Shown: in pieces, positions 25,543 through 33,634 of the stretch
Position numbering within the stretch: the first letter of the stretch is position 1
Layout of the letters: each line of letters opens with the position of its first letter
NCBI RefSeq assembly: GCF_041346945.1
Contig: NZ_CP166850.1
Location: 9,284,501 to 9,348,500 of the forward strand
Reading direction: 5' to 3'
Length of the DNA stretch: 64,000 nt
Source of the DNA: Amycolatopsis sp. cg9
Lineage (GTDB): Bacteria; Actinomycetota; Actinomycetes; Mycobacteriales; Pseudonocardiaceae
The notes under the pieces: generated by a model
The model's database searches: none
The model's input: only the letters and a program-made list of their open reading frames with translations
What the model was told of the DNA's origin: nothing
Program-made: the position numbers and the translations under genes

Positions 25543-25600
25543 CCAGCAGACGCTCGGCTGGTACGCCGCGGCGGGCGCGGTCACCACAAAAGCACAGCGC

Positions 25601-25651
25601 GGCCCGGACCTCACCACCGTGCCGATCCACCGTCAGACGGCGGTCCGGGCC
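25601..25651 (+). terminator. Hairpin after the 24829 gene
   Basis: GGCCCGGACC (25601-25610) pairs perfectly with GGTCCGGGCC (25642-25651). A second small stem, CCGGCGG (25681-25687) with CCGCCGG (25695-25701), follows before the next ribosome site. These probably separate the transcripts. Confidence 0.45.
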
Positions 25652-25727
25652 ACGCCGTGCTCGCGAGGCCCCGTTCACCACCGGCGGCCCCCAGCCGCCG
25701 GCAACCGACCATTCACGAAGGGGGCGC

Positions 25728-26333
25728 ATGACGGAGCCGACGATCCACGTTCCTGAGGGGTACCGCGAAACCCACCTGCGCGGGCTGTGGGCCCTCATCG
25801 GCTGCCAGGTGCGCGGCGGCAACGGCAAGTACCTCGTCAGCGACAACATCGGCGGGCCAGGCGATTACGACGAGCCCACCGTGTGATACCCGCAGCCCTG
25901 CCATTGCCTGTGGTCGCCGCCGCCGGAGGACGTGCGCACGCTCGACGCCGCGCACGCACGTCTACGGCTTCACCGGGAGCGGATGCGCGAGGTCTCCGAT
26001 GCGATCGGCCCACGCCAGGTCGGCGGCACTTACTGGTGCGGCTACTCGCATCGCTGGTACGTCGTTGAGTCCATCGAGATCCGCTTCCGCAACGGCAAAC
26101 TGACCGCCCCGACCTGGTCGATCACCGCGCGCTGGGCCAGCGGCGAACGCGGCACCCCGTGGGATCCCCGCTACGACAGCAGCACGTCCTCCCCATCGCA
26201 CTCGCCCGGTCCGGCTCCGGCGCCGCCGGAACTGCGCTCCCCACCGCCCTCTCGTGCCGGTGGTGCCGCTCCCGGTTCGCGCTCGTGCGCGCCGTTCACC
26301 GTCCGTTCTGTCTCACCTGAAAGGAAACGCTCG
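25728..26333 (+). pseudogene. Unknown protein interrupted by an in-frame TGA
   Basis: ATG 25728 (GAAGGGGG at 25717-25724) reads MTEPTIHVPEGYRETHLRGL, then GGNGKYLVSDNIGGPGDYDE, and hits TGA at 25884-25886 after 52 residues. The same frame continues with excellent composition beyond it (YPQPCHCLWSPPPEDVRTLD, RERMREVSDAIGPRQVGGTY, then IEIRFRNGKLTAPTWSIT) for another 100 residues. The TGA most simply replaces a TGG (Trp), since Trp-rich sequence surrounds it. After about 26180 the frame becomes Ser/Pro-rich and merges in phase with the next gene start. I do not recognise the family. Either the gene has been inactivated by a nonsense mutation or only the 52-residue product is made. Confidence 0.6.
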
Positions 26334-26688
26334 ATGTCCGCTGCTCTACTGCCCAACATCCCTGACCGCGCTGCCGGATTCGCCCCCTCTCGCGAACCCG
26401 CGACCGATCGAGGTCGCCGCGCGCTCGGCGTCCTTCGCCGCCACGAACTGGTCCGCTGGCACGGACGCGACGAGATAGCCCGCGCCTATGTCCACCCGGA
26501 ACGCGCCGTCATCGAAGTGCCGAACCGGCCCTGGCCGATCGGCCGGCCGGCCGGAGGACTACGACGACCACACCTCCACCGGGATCTGGTTCGACGCCAC
26601 CGGTACACCACAGCCCGACCTGGCAGACCGTACTACACCTGAAGGTGTCACGCTGCTGTGCCGCCGCTGCGGCCTGGATTGCACCTGA
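26334..26688 (+). pseudogene. Unknown protein with a frameshift in a GGCC repeat
   Basis: ATG 26334, preceded by CTGAAAGGAA, gives MSAALLPNIPDRAAGFAPSR, later YVHPERAVIEVPNRPWPIGR. At the run GGCCGGCCGGCCGGAGG (about 26537-26553) this frame turns into Arg/His-rich shadow, while the frame one base later continues naturally (PEDYDDHTSTGIWFDATGTP, then LLCRRCGLDCT) to TGA 26686-26688. One extra base in the GGCC repeat explains the break. The restored protein would have about 117 residues with a C-terminal C-x-x-C-x(3)-C element that could bind zinc. Family unknown. Confidence 0.6.
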
Positions 26689-26739
26689 CAACCGCGAACG
26701 ACAACCGCACGTCCACTTGAGACACAGACAGGGGAATCG

Positions 26740-27342
26740 ATGCCTCACGAAAGCCATCCGCACGGACTTCCCACCGCCGCTCTACGCGTCGACGAAGGAC
26801 TGGTATGCGGCGATGACCAGCTCTACTTCCCGGCGCAGCTCGGCGAACCGCAGTTCGCGGCCACCGACGAAACCGGCCGCCACCACTACACCGTGACGCC
26901 ACGGTTTCGCCGTGTCGTCGCCGAATGGGTCGCCATCACCGTCGAAGCCACCTCCGACCATCTGCGCTTCCGCTGGGACGGCGACGAGCTGATCGTCATC
27001 GACGATGACGCACTTGACGACGACGGCGACCCGACGAGCGGCCCCGCCGTCGAACGCATCCGGCCCGACGCCGACGGCAAGTACACCTTCGCAACGTGGT
27101 TGTGGCACGTCTACGACGCTGCCGCCGAACACCTCGACGACACCACGCACGCCGCGCTGGCCCTCCTGGCGACCGACAATCTGCTGCAGGTCGACACCGT
27201 GATCCGTTACGTGGCCGCGAACACCTATCCCGCCCCCGATCCGCAGACCCTTCACGACATCCGCCACCGACACCGAACCACCGCGAATCCGCCCGTAGTC
27301 CCGAGCCGGGACACCGACGTCGAGGAGCCGCACGATGAGTAG
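26740..27342 (+). CDS. Acidic hypothetical protein, 200 residues
   Basis: ATG 26740 with AGGGGA at 26729-26734. The product is acidic with a beta-rich first half (TGRHHYTVTPRFRRVVAEWV, LRFRWDGDELIVID followed by an Asp cluster) and a helical second half (TFATWLWHVYDAAAEHLDDT, LLATDNLLQVDTVIRYVA). No known motif or membrane segment is visible. Its last codons overlap the start of the next gene by 8 bases (ATGAGTAG), indicating coupled translation. Function unknown; the neighbours give no further clue. Confidence 0.7.
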   Translation: MPHESHPHGLPTAALRVDEGLVCGDDQLYFPAQLGEPQFAATDETGRHHYTVTPRFRRVVAEWVAITVEATSDHLRFRWDGDELIVIDDDALDDDGDPTSGPAVERIRPDADGKYTFATWLWHVYDAAAEHLDDTTHAALALLATDNLLQVDTVIRYVAANTYPAPDPQTLHDIRHRHRTTANPPVVPSRDTDVEEPHDE

Positions 27343-27578
27343 CGACTACGCCAGAATCCCGGCGGGATGCAACGTCACGCTGACACGCCCTGGCGATAAG
27401 GCCGGCCTCGAACTGCTCTCCGACGGTGACTTCGCCCCAGCTCTGGCCGATCACGACAACGACGGTGGTCACCGTCGAGGGCACCCCCGCCGAACTGCTC
27501 GACTTCATGCACCGGGCTCAACAAGCGCTGGGAAAACGAGTGGACCTCGGCGACGGCGGCCGACTGGCGGGTCCCTGA
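27335..27578 (+). pseudogene. Small unknown protein with a frameshift
   Basis: ATG 27335, overlapping the previous gene, reads MSSDYARIPAGCNVTLTRPG and GLELLSDGDFAPALAD. Near 27448 this frame becomes His/Arg/Gly-rich, while the frame one base later reads ITTTTVVTVEGTPAELLDFM and HRAQQALGKRVDLGDGG to TGA 27576-27578. A single-base insertion in CGATCACGACAACGACGG accounts for it. The restored 80-residue product has no recognised family. As it stands, the unshifted frame runs to 27685 with an Arg-rich tail. Confidence 0.55.
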
Positions 27579-27643
27579 TCGTAGCCGCGAGCAGACACTC
27601 CGGTCGGTGCGGACGACCACCGCCAGCACAGCACACCCGAGCC

Positions 27644-27695
27644 CCTCGGGCGCTGGCTTCCGCGCAACGTCGCGTAAGTCAGTAGGCGCCCGAGG
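27644..27695 (+). terminator. Hairpin upstream of the 27750 gene
   Basis: CCTCGGGCGC (27644-27653) pairs perfectly with GCGCCCGAGG (27686-27695). It sits in the 171-bp gap between two gene pairs. No U-tract. Confidence 0.4.
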
Positions 27696-27749
27696 ACCGC
27701 GGGCGTGCTCGGGGAGGGCGGTTCACCCGCACCCGACCCGGAGGTACCC

Positions 27750-28166
27750 GTGACCACATCCACCGGCCACCCCACACCGTCTGACGACGCCGAGTCCGTC
27801 TTCGAGCGGGCGTACCGGCTGATCGAAACCGAACTCGGCGGCCGCCGGCTCCCTCCGGAACCCCGGACCTGGCTCGACGACCTCGCTCGCACCCGACGAT
27901 ACAAGACCGCGCTCATCACCGCGGTCTGGAACACCTGCTTCCCCTCCGGTGTCGTGGAAGCCTGCCGGGTCGTCGAAGCCGTCTACCCGTACCTCGACCC
28001 CGACGGGCTCTGCACCGACGCCGCGCTCACCGCCGCCTGGAACGTCCTCGAACCCGACGCCCACACCTGGCCCGAGCAACTGCAGGACGAGCGACGCCGC
28101 TTCACCAGCAAGTGCCTCGACCGCGCGCTCGCCGAGGCGAACACGGCGGTGACCGACCATGCCTGA
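27750..28166 (+). CDS. Hypothetical protein, 138 residues
   Basis: GTG 27750 with GGAGGT at 27740-27745. The product is mainly helical: ESVFERAYRLIETELGGRRL, WLDDLARTRRYKTALITAVW, then a Cys-containing middle (NTCFPSGVVEACRVVEAVYP) and a charged C-terminus. No membrane span or catalytic motif is seen. It overlaps the next gene by 8 bases, so the two are almost certainly co-translated. I do not recognise the family. Confidence 0.7.
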   Translation: MTTSTGHPTPSDDAESVFERAYRLIETELGGRRLPPEPRTWLDDLARTRRYKTALITAVWNTCFPSGVVEACRVVEAVYPYLDPDGLCTDAALTAAWNVLEPDAHTWPEQLQDERRRFTSKCLDRALAEANTAVTDHA

Positions 28167-28596
28167 AGACCGGTTGTGGCTCACCGCCTACGACTGGAGC
28201 CGCTCCTACGTGCTGCCCGAGTCGGTCACCTGCAACATCCCCCGCCGCGGCAGCCTCAACGACTACGGCGCCTGGAATACCGCGCGCGGTGTCCTCGTCG
28301 AGCTGTGCCGCGCCCTGCCCGCGGCACCGGTCTCGCTGCTCTACGACGAGCCCGTACAGCGCCGCGACCGAACGCGAATGGCGATCCGGATCACCGCGCA
28401 CGCCCGCCGCGGCGACGGGCAGGAAGTACGCGTGATCTACCGCAGTGAACGCACCGACGCCGAGCCCTGGCCGGAGTTCTGGAGCGTCGCGGTCAACGGG
28501 TTCATCCCCGCCTCCGGCCACGGCATCAGACGGCCCTCGCCTCCATGGATCGCTCACACCGCCGTGCAGACGCTGCGCGCCGAACGCGGCCGGTGA
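28159..28596 (+). CDS. Hypothetical protein, 145 residues
   Basis: ATG 28159 lies inside the end of the preceding gene. The product has mixed alpha/beta character: LWLTAYDWSRSYVLPESVTC, a helix TARGVLVELCRALPAAPVSL, strands RMAIRITAHARRGDGQEVRV and a Trp-rich motif EPWPEFWSVAVNGF, ending in basic residues. It is neither secreted nor membrane-bound by sequence. No family is recognised. A 187-bp interval follows, with a short CCCGGCC/GGCCGGG stem at 28635-28657, before the DUF4192 genes. Confidence 0.7.
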   Translation: MPEDRLWLTAYDWSRSYVLPESVTCNIPRRGSLNDYGAWNTARGVLVELCRALPAAPVSLLYDEPVQRRDRTRMAIRITAHARRGDGQEVRVIYRSERTDAEPWPEFWSVAVNGFIPASGHGIRRPSPPWIAHTAVQTLRAERGR

Positions 28597-28783
28597 GCCG
28601 CGCCCCTTCCCGGCCCCAATGTCCGCGCCCTTATCCCGGCCGGGAAGAACGGCCGGGCGAGGACACCCACCGTCGATGGCACAGGTGACGTCGCTGACCT
28701 TTCAGTGGCCGATCGCGCCACCAACCACAGACACGTGGCCCTCACCTGCACCATTCGTCCGCTGTAGGCAGCGAGGTTCCCTG

Positions 28784-29815
28784 ATGCCCGAACCGATGTT
28801 CCTGACCGACGAGAATCTTCTGGCCGCCATCCCCGCCCTGTTCGGGTTCACCCCCACCGACTCCCTCGTGATCGTCGCCGCCGTCGTGCACACCGACGGC
28901 ACCGTCCGCCTGGGCCGCACCACCCGGTTCGACCTCGACCTGGCCCTGCGGCTCTTCCGCGTGATCGTCGCGGACCTCAGCCGCGCGCTGGGCGATCAGC
29001 CGATCCAGCGCCTCATCGGCGCCGTCGTCCACGACACCAGCGACGCCACCGACCTGCCCTACCGGTCCCAGCTTCACCAACTCGTTCACCAGCTGCACGA
29101 GTCCGGTTTCACCAATACCGAGTTCCTGCACGTGCCCACCTTCACCCCCGGCGCTACCTGGTCCTGCTATCACGTCGACGACCACACCGGCACCCTGCCT
29201 GACCCCGCCATCTCCCCGGTCACCACCGAACGCGTAGCCAACGGCAACCGCATCTACAGCAACCGCAAAACCTTCCTGACCCAATTCGTTCCCGTGCCCG
29301 CCGACCTCCGCGACCGGATCGCAACCCTGGCCGACCCGATCACCGAGCACGTCCAAGCCGAAGAACTCGCCGGGAACTTCCCTCGGCTGCGCCAGCTCCT
29401 GCAGCTGCTCGACGACGTGGTCACCGCCGCCACCCACGGCCAGCTCCCCACCGACCACCACGAGATCGCCGAACTGATCGCCGCCCTGACCAGCTTTCTC
29501 CTCCGCGACATCCACCTCATCCAGGACACCGAGCCGCGATGCGCGGCCGCCCAGTCACTGTGGCTGCACCTGTGGCGCTACGCCCCCGCCCGTTACGCGC
29601 CCACGATGACCGCGCTCGCCGCCGTCACCGCATACCTGCGCAAGGACGGCAAGGTCGCCGGCCTCATCATCCAGCACGATCCGCGCCCCACCAAGCTCAG
29701 CCGGCTGGTACGCCGATGGATACGCGAGGACGTCGACTTCGTCGCCCTGCACACAGACATCGCAGACGTCGCACAGCACCTGCGGACAGCGCTGACCGAA
29801 TCCACCGAGAGCTGA
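28784..29815 (+). CDS. DUF4192 family protein
   Basis: 343 residues from ATG 28784. The DUF4192 start is textbook: LTDENLLAAIPALFGFTPTD followed by SLVIVAAVVHTDG and the RTTRFDLDL segment. The conserved middle includes TWSCYHVDDHTGTLPDPAIS (the W-x-x-Y region) and a helical C-terminus (SLWLHLWRYAPARYAPTMTA, ALAAVTAYLRKDGKVAGLII). The family has no proven function and is often carried by actinobacterial plasmids and islands. The paralogue at 30044 follows after a 228-bp leader, and a more divergent one lies at 4105. Cytoplasmic by sequence. Confidence 0.85.
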   Translation: MPEPMFLTDENLLAAIPALFGFTPTDSLVIVAAVVHTDGTVRLGRTTRFDLDLALRLFRVIVADLSRALGDQPIQRLIGAVVHDTSDATDLPYRSQLHQLVHQLHESGFTNTEFLHVPTFTPGATWSCYHVDDHTGTLPDPAISPVTTERVANGNRIYSNRKTFLTQFVPVPADLRDRIATLADPITEHVQAEELAGNFPRLRQLLQLLDDVVTAATHGQLPTDHHEIAELIAALTSFLLRDIHLIQDTEPRCAAAQSLWLHLWRYAPARYAPTMTALAAVTAYLRKDGKVAGLIIQHDPRPTKLSRLVRRWIREDVDFVALHTDIADVAQHLRTALTESTES

Positions 29816-30043
29816 CGCACCAGCAGAACACGTGAGGGTCGGCCTCCTGCCTCGTGGCGCGCACGGGAAGTCGGGAGCACCGCACCCCCCGCGCCGGGGC
29901 GCCGGAACCCGGCGACCGTCGCCGGACGTCGCGGCTCGGCCACACCCCGCGTGCACGCGCTGCGCACCGAACTCGGCCGCTGGTCCGCGACCCGATCCCC
30001 ACCGACGGCCCCAGCTCGCCTTCCTCTGAAAGGACACTCGTCG

Positions 30044-31087
30044 ATGCCGCTCGCCCTCGCCAGCACCAGCCTCGCCGTCGCCAGCATCCCAGCACTGATC
30101 GGCTTCATTCCCGACGACTCCCTGGTACTGATCACCACACTCACCAACGACGACGGCACGGCTACTACCGGCCCGCTCACTCGAATCGACCTCAGCCAAC
30201 TCACCGCCCACGGCGAAGACTGCGTGCGGCAGTTCAACCGGCAATGCGCCGACCTGCCCGTCCTCTGCGTCACCGGCATCCTCGTCCGCACCCTCGACGA
30301 GGACGCCAGCAGCGGCGAACCGCTACCGATGCGCCCGGACGTCGACACCGTCGTCGAGCTGCTGACCGAACACGGATTCACCGACGTCGACCTCGTGCAC
30401 ATACCGGCTATCACCGAGGGCACACGCTGGCGCTCCTACCTCGACACCGACCGCACCGGCGTCCTGCCCGACCCCGGGACCACACCGGCCGCGGTCGCCG
30501 CCGTCGCCACCGGACACACCATCGCCGGCAGCCGCGACCACCTCGCCACCCGCTTCACCCCCGCGCCCGGGCCCCTCCGCGCGCGTCTGCAGTCCCGCAT
30601 CTCCGACGCCGTCGAATCCGCCGCCATCGACGTACGCTGGCACCTCGCCGCGCACGTCCGCCTGGACCGCGCCGACGCCGCGATCCTCGCCGCCGCCCAC
30701 GGCGAGTTGCCCACCGACGATGCCGCCATCGTCGATCTCGCCGCGACCTTCGCCACGCTGCCGTTCCGCGACGCCCTGCTCGCCGTCCTCGACTACGCGA
30801 CGCGACTGGCCGCCGAGAGCCTGGTCCTGCACCTGTGGCGCCACAGTTGCGATCCGGTTGCCACCAGGCTCGCTACCGTCGTCGCGATGCACGCCTACCT
30901 GCGCGGTGACGGAGCGGGCGCGCGGATCGCGCTGGAGAACGCCGACCTCGAGCAGCCGCTGGCGCTCCTGCTCTCGAGGATGCTCGACCACGCCGTCCCG
31001 CCGTCGAAGGTCCACCACGTGTTCCAGAACGCCAGCGCCGACGCTCGCCGCACGCTGCTCGGCAAACCCGCTGTCGACCCCGCATGA
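30044..31087 (+). CDS. DUF4192 family protein (second copy)
   Basis: 347 residues from ATG 30044 with CTGAAAGGA at 30026-30034. It opens with SLAVASIPALIGFIPDDSLV, then LTRIDLSQL, has the TRWRSYLDTDRTGVLPDPGT segment and ends with the helical repeat VLHLWRHSCDPVATRLATVV and MHAYLRGDGAGARIALENAD. It aligns along its whole length with the protein encoded at 28784 but with low identity, so the duplication is old. A regulatory or enzymatic role is not established for the family. A 400-bp leader with two hairpins separates it from ssb. Confidence 0.85.
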   Translation: MPLALASTSLAVASIPALIGFIPDDSLVLITTLTNDDGTATTGPLTRIDLSQLTAHGEDCVRQFNRQCADLPVLCVTGILVRTLDEDASSGEPLPMRPDVDTVVELLTEHGFTDVDLVHIPAITEGTRWRSYLDTDRTGVLPDPGTTPAAVAAVATGHTIAGSRDHLATRFTPAPGPLRARLQSRISDAVESAAIDVRWHLAAHVRLDRADAAILAAAHGELPTDDAAIVDLAATFATLPFRDALLAVLDYATRLAAESLVLHLWRHSCDPVATRLATVVAMHAYLRGDGAGARIALENADLEQPLALLLSRMLDHAVPPSKVHHVFQNASADARRTLLGKPAVDPA

Positions 31088-31313
31088 CGCCCCGCTCTGC
31101 CACACCGTTCCCGGCGATCCCCGGAACGCTCGATGTGACGGCAGGAGCCCGCAGCCCGACCGCCCGTCGGGTGTGCCCCGGATCGTCGTGGGTATTGGCG
31201 CGGCGGTGAGTGGGTGCCACCGGCGGTGGCCTCGCCCGGCTCGCCGGGACGTGGATCGCCCGAAGGTAAGCACACCCCGGCCGGGGGCAGTGCGTCCCCG
31301 AAGCCCGGCCCGA

Positions 31314-31432
31314 TCCGCCCGGATGAACCAGCCTCTCGACTGTCGAACTCCGATGCCGGTCGCGCAGCGGGCTGGTTCACGCCGGGCGGATGAGCCAGGG
31401 CCGGGGACGTCGCCTCACGGCGTCCCCCGGCC
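31314..31432 (+). terminator. Two strong hairpins between the DUF4192 gene and ssb
   Basis: The first pairs 31314-31333 (TCCGCCCGG then ATGAACCAGCC) with 31370-31390 (GGCTGGTTC then CCGGGCGGA) over 19-20 bases with one bulge. The second pairs GGCCGGGGACG (31399-31409) with CGTCCCCCGGCC (31421-31432), again with one bulge. They lie within the 402-bp gap before ssb, whose ribosome site is at about 31476. They could terminate upstream transcription or form a structured ssb leader. The rest of the gap shows no gene. Confidence 0.5.
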
Positions 31433-31489
31433 GCTGCGTGCTCAGGCTGCGCCGCGTTCCACACCCCAACGAGCACCAGGGAGCCCACC

Positions 31490-32002
31490 ATGGCCGGCGA
31501 CACCATCATCACCATCTGCGGCAACCTCACCTCCGACCCCGAACTGCGCTTCACCCAGGCCGGCACGCCGGTCGCGAACTTCACCGTCGCCTCCACCCCG
31601 AGCAGCTTCAACCGCGCCACCGGCGAATGGGACGACGGCGAGGCGCTGTTCCTGCGCTGCACCATCTGGAAGCAGGCCGCCGAGAACGTCGCCGAGTCCC
31701 TGACCCGCGGCGCCCGCGTCATCGTCCAGGGCCGCCTCAAGCAGCGCTCGTTCCAGACCCAGGAAGGCGAGAAGCGCACCGTCGTCGAGCTGGACGTCAA
31801 CGAGATCGGCCCGTCGCTGCGCTACGCCACCGCGCAGGTCACCAAGAACGCGAAGAACGGGTCGGCGAAGGTCAACCCGGACCTGGTGACCAGCACGTCT
31901 ACCGGCGCGACCCCGGCCGGTGACCCGTGGACCGCGGACGCCGAGCGGGAGTTGGTCGGCGCGAACGCGGGCGGCGGGTTCAGCGACGAGCCGCCGTTCT
32001 GA
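31490..32002 (+). CDS. ssb: Single-stranded DNA-binding protein
   Basis: 170 residues from ATG 31490, preceded by CAGGGAG. It has an OB-fold SSB core: [34 protein letters not shown], then [35 protein letters not shown] and [20 protein letters not shown]. The C-terminus has the short Gly-rich linker and acidic tip ending in DEPPF, which recruits partner proteins. Length and order agree with chromosomal-type actinobacterial SSB. An element-borne SSB would coat single strands during replication and after conjugative entry. Two terminator-like hairpins follow directly. Confidence 0.95.
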   Translation: MAGDTIITICGNLTSDPELRFTQAGTPVANFTVASTPSSFNRATGEWDDGEALFLRCTIWKQAAENVAESLTRGARVIVQGRLKQRSFQTQEGEKRTVVELDVNEIGPSLRYATAQVTKNAKNGSAKVNPDLVTSTSTGATPAGDPWTADAERELVGANAGGGFSDEPPF

Positions 32003-32010
32003 CGAGACCC

Positions 32011-32084
32011 GGTGTCCGGCCGGACCTTCCCCTCCGGCCGGACACCACCCCAAGACCGGGCCAGCCTCACGGCTGGTCCCGGCC
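32011..32084 (+). terminator. Double terminator after ssb
   Basis: GGTGTCCGGCCGGA (32011-32024) pairs perfectly with TCCGGCCGGACACC (32033-32046). A second stem, GACCGGGCCAGCC (32054-32066) with GGCTGGTCCCGGCC (32071-32084, one bulge), is followed by TTTCT, giving a conventional intrinsic terminator. Confidence 0.75.
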
Positions 32085-32120
32085 TTTCTCATGCCACGCC
32101 ACGACGTCCCGGAGGTCACG

Positions 32121-32705
32121 ATGCCCGCCACCCACAACACCACGTCCTCCGCCACATCCGATGCGACGACGAACAGCCGCGTCGCGCGCGAGCAGAGAGT
32201 GCACGCCCTGGCCCGGAAATCACCCGTTGGGGTGGCAGAATCGCTCTACGCTCGAAGCATGAGCAATCGTTACGGCGTCACGATCCCCGGGCTCGTCCTC
32301 GCCGGAGGCACCGGCTTCTACCTCGGCATCCAGCCCTTCGGCTACATCGGACTCCTCGTCACCCTATTCACCGACCCCGCCGGCCTGCTCGCCCTCCCCG
32401 GCGCCCTCCTGTTCGGCGCGCTGCTCGGATGCGTCGTCGCCTACCTCAGCCGCAACCGCATCAAGCCCAAGCTCGCCCACCGCTACCGCCGCGGCGCCAG
32501 CCTCGGCGCCCTCACCCTGCCCGGCTTCCTGTTCATCGGGCACTTCCCTGGCGCCGAGCAGGGTGGCACCGCCAGCCAGTGGGCCGTCGGGATCGCGTTC
32601 TGCTGCGGCATCGCCGCGATGATCACCTACTGCCAGCGACGCAAGCGCGCCACCCTCGCCCGCCGCGCCCGACGCCTCGTCCAGCAGCAGACCGCGACGC
32701 ACTGA
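32121..32705 (+). CDS. Membrane protein with about four spans, 194 residues
   Basis: ATG 32121 with GGAGGT at 32111-32116. A Ser/Thr-rich and then basic head of about 50 residues is followed by hydrophobic segments (IPGLVLAGGTGFYLGIQPFG; YIGLLVTLFTD; LPGALLFGALLGCVVAYLS; LGALTLPGFLFIGHF; WAVGIAFCCGIAAMITYC) and a strongly basic cytoplasmic tail (RRKRATLARRARRLVQQ). Inside-positive charge supports an integral membrane location. I do not recognise the family. An internal ATG at 32260 would begin just before the first span. It could be part of the transfer apparatus or an entry-exclusion factor, which is speculation. Confidence 0.7.
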   Translation: MPATHNTTSSATSDATTNSRVAREQRVHALARKSPVGVAESLYARSMSNRYGVTIPGLVLAGGTGFYLGIQPFGYIGLLVTLFTDPAGLLALPGALLFGALLGCVVAYLSRNRIKPKLAHRYRRGASLGALTLPGFLFIGHFPGAEQGGTASQWAVGIAFCCGIAAMITYCQRRKRATLARRARRLVQQQTATH

Positions 32706-32722
32706 ACATGCGACAACGCGAG

Positions 32723-32755
32723 AGGGGCGGTGGCACCGTCGGTGCCACCGCCCCT
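32723..32755. terminator. Bidirectional terminator between convergent genes
   Basis: A perfect 15-bp stem, AGGGGCGGTGGCACC (32723-32737) with GGTGCCACCGCCCCT (32741-32755), and a 3-nt loop. It lies between the plus-strand membrane gene (stop 32705) and the minus-strand coiled-coil gene (stop 32781), so it can serve both. Confidence 0.8.
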
Positions 32756-32780
32756 GTCGTGTTGTGGCCGAACGTCGCGG

Positions 32781-33398
32781 CTAATCCGCCGGGCTTCTCG
32801 CCTCTGCCCCCGCCTCCCGCTCTGGTTCCACCACCGACCCCTGCAGCGACCCTGCCACCGGCCGATCAGCTGATCCCGGCGTCGAGCCCGCATCGCCCGC
32901 AGCCGAGACCGCAACGTCGCGCTGCGGCACGCTCACCTCCGATGCGGCGGCGGCACGCGACAGCGCGGTAACCGCCTTCGCCGAGATTCCCAGCATCGCC
33001 GCCGTCTCCGCCGCGCCCACATCCGCCGCCCGGATCTCCGCAACCGACGTCGCCATCACCGACCGCCACTCCCCGATCTCCATCTCCGCATCCGCGCGAA
33101 CCTGCTCGGCCGACCGCTCGAACTCCGCGACCCTCGCCGCGCGCTGCCGGTCCAGCTCCGCCAGCTTCCGCTCCAGCTGAGCCCCCAGCGCGGCGATCCG
33201 GTCCTCACGCCGGCGCTCCACCGCCTCGACCGCCGTCACCGCCTCCGCGAACGGCCCCAGCGCCGCATCCACGCGTCGCTCGTTCTCCCGCTCGCGCTCC
33301 AGCTGCTCGGCGCGGCGCCGCCGCGCCGCCTCCAGCCGCTCCAACGTTGCCGACGACCGGCGCTTCCGCCCAGAACCTCTTGTTTGACGTTCAACCAT
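32781..33398 (-). CDS. Charged coiled-coil protein with HTH-like segment
   Basis: 205 residues from ATG 33398 with GGAGGT upstream on the minus strand. A basic head (MVERQTRGSGRKRRS) leads into a long charged helix (LEAARRRRAEQLERERENER; AAVEAVERRREDRIAALGAQ-like region; LERKLAELDRQRAARVAEFE) predicted as coiled coil. Near residue 135 the segment GAAETAAMLGISAKAVTALS looks like a helix-turn-helix. The tail is acidic and low in complexity. It could be a DNA-bridging or replication-accessory protein of the element. I do not recognise a named family. It is the only minus-strand gene between 8 and 42 kb and converges on the membrane gene. Confidence 0.65.
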   Translation of the reverse strand: MVERQTRGSGRKRRSSATLERLEAARRRRAEQLERERENERRVDAALGPFAEAVTAVEAVERRREDRIAALGAQLERKLAELDRQRAARVAEFERSAEQVRADAEMEIGEWRSVMATSVAEIRAADVGAAETAAMLGISAKAVTALSRAAAASEVSVPQRDVAVSAAGDAGSTPGSADRPVAGSLQGSVVEPEREAGAEARSPAD

Positions 33399-33634
33399 GA
33401 CGCACCTCCCGCACTGGGAGGGCGCCAATCCAGGCTACCCGCACAGCAAGTACCCACCCGGAGGTCATCCCACCGACCGGCCGGCTTCCCCAGCTCAACG
33501 TCGAGCACTTCATCACCGACCAAGCCTGCCAGCAAACTGGACAACGCCACCGTGAGCCACACGGTGACGGCAGCACCGTCCTCACTGCCGGACCACTACC
33601 CTGTACCGTCTAGACCAGCAAGGGAGCGCCGACC

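Noticed and set aside
25884..25886. TGA decoded as Trp (alternative genetic code)
   Set aside because: TGA is used as the normal stop of many genes here, so a nonsense mutation or sequence error is the simpler explanation.
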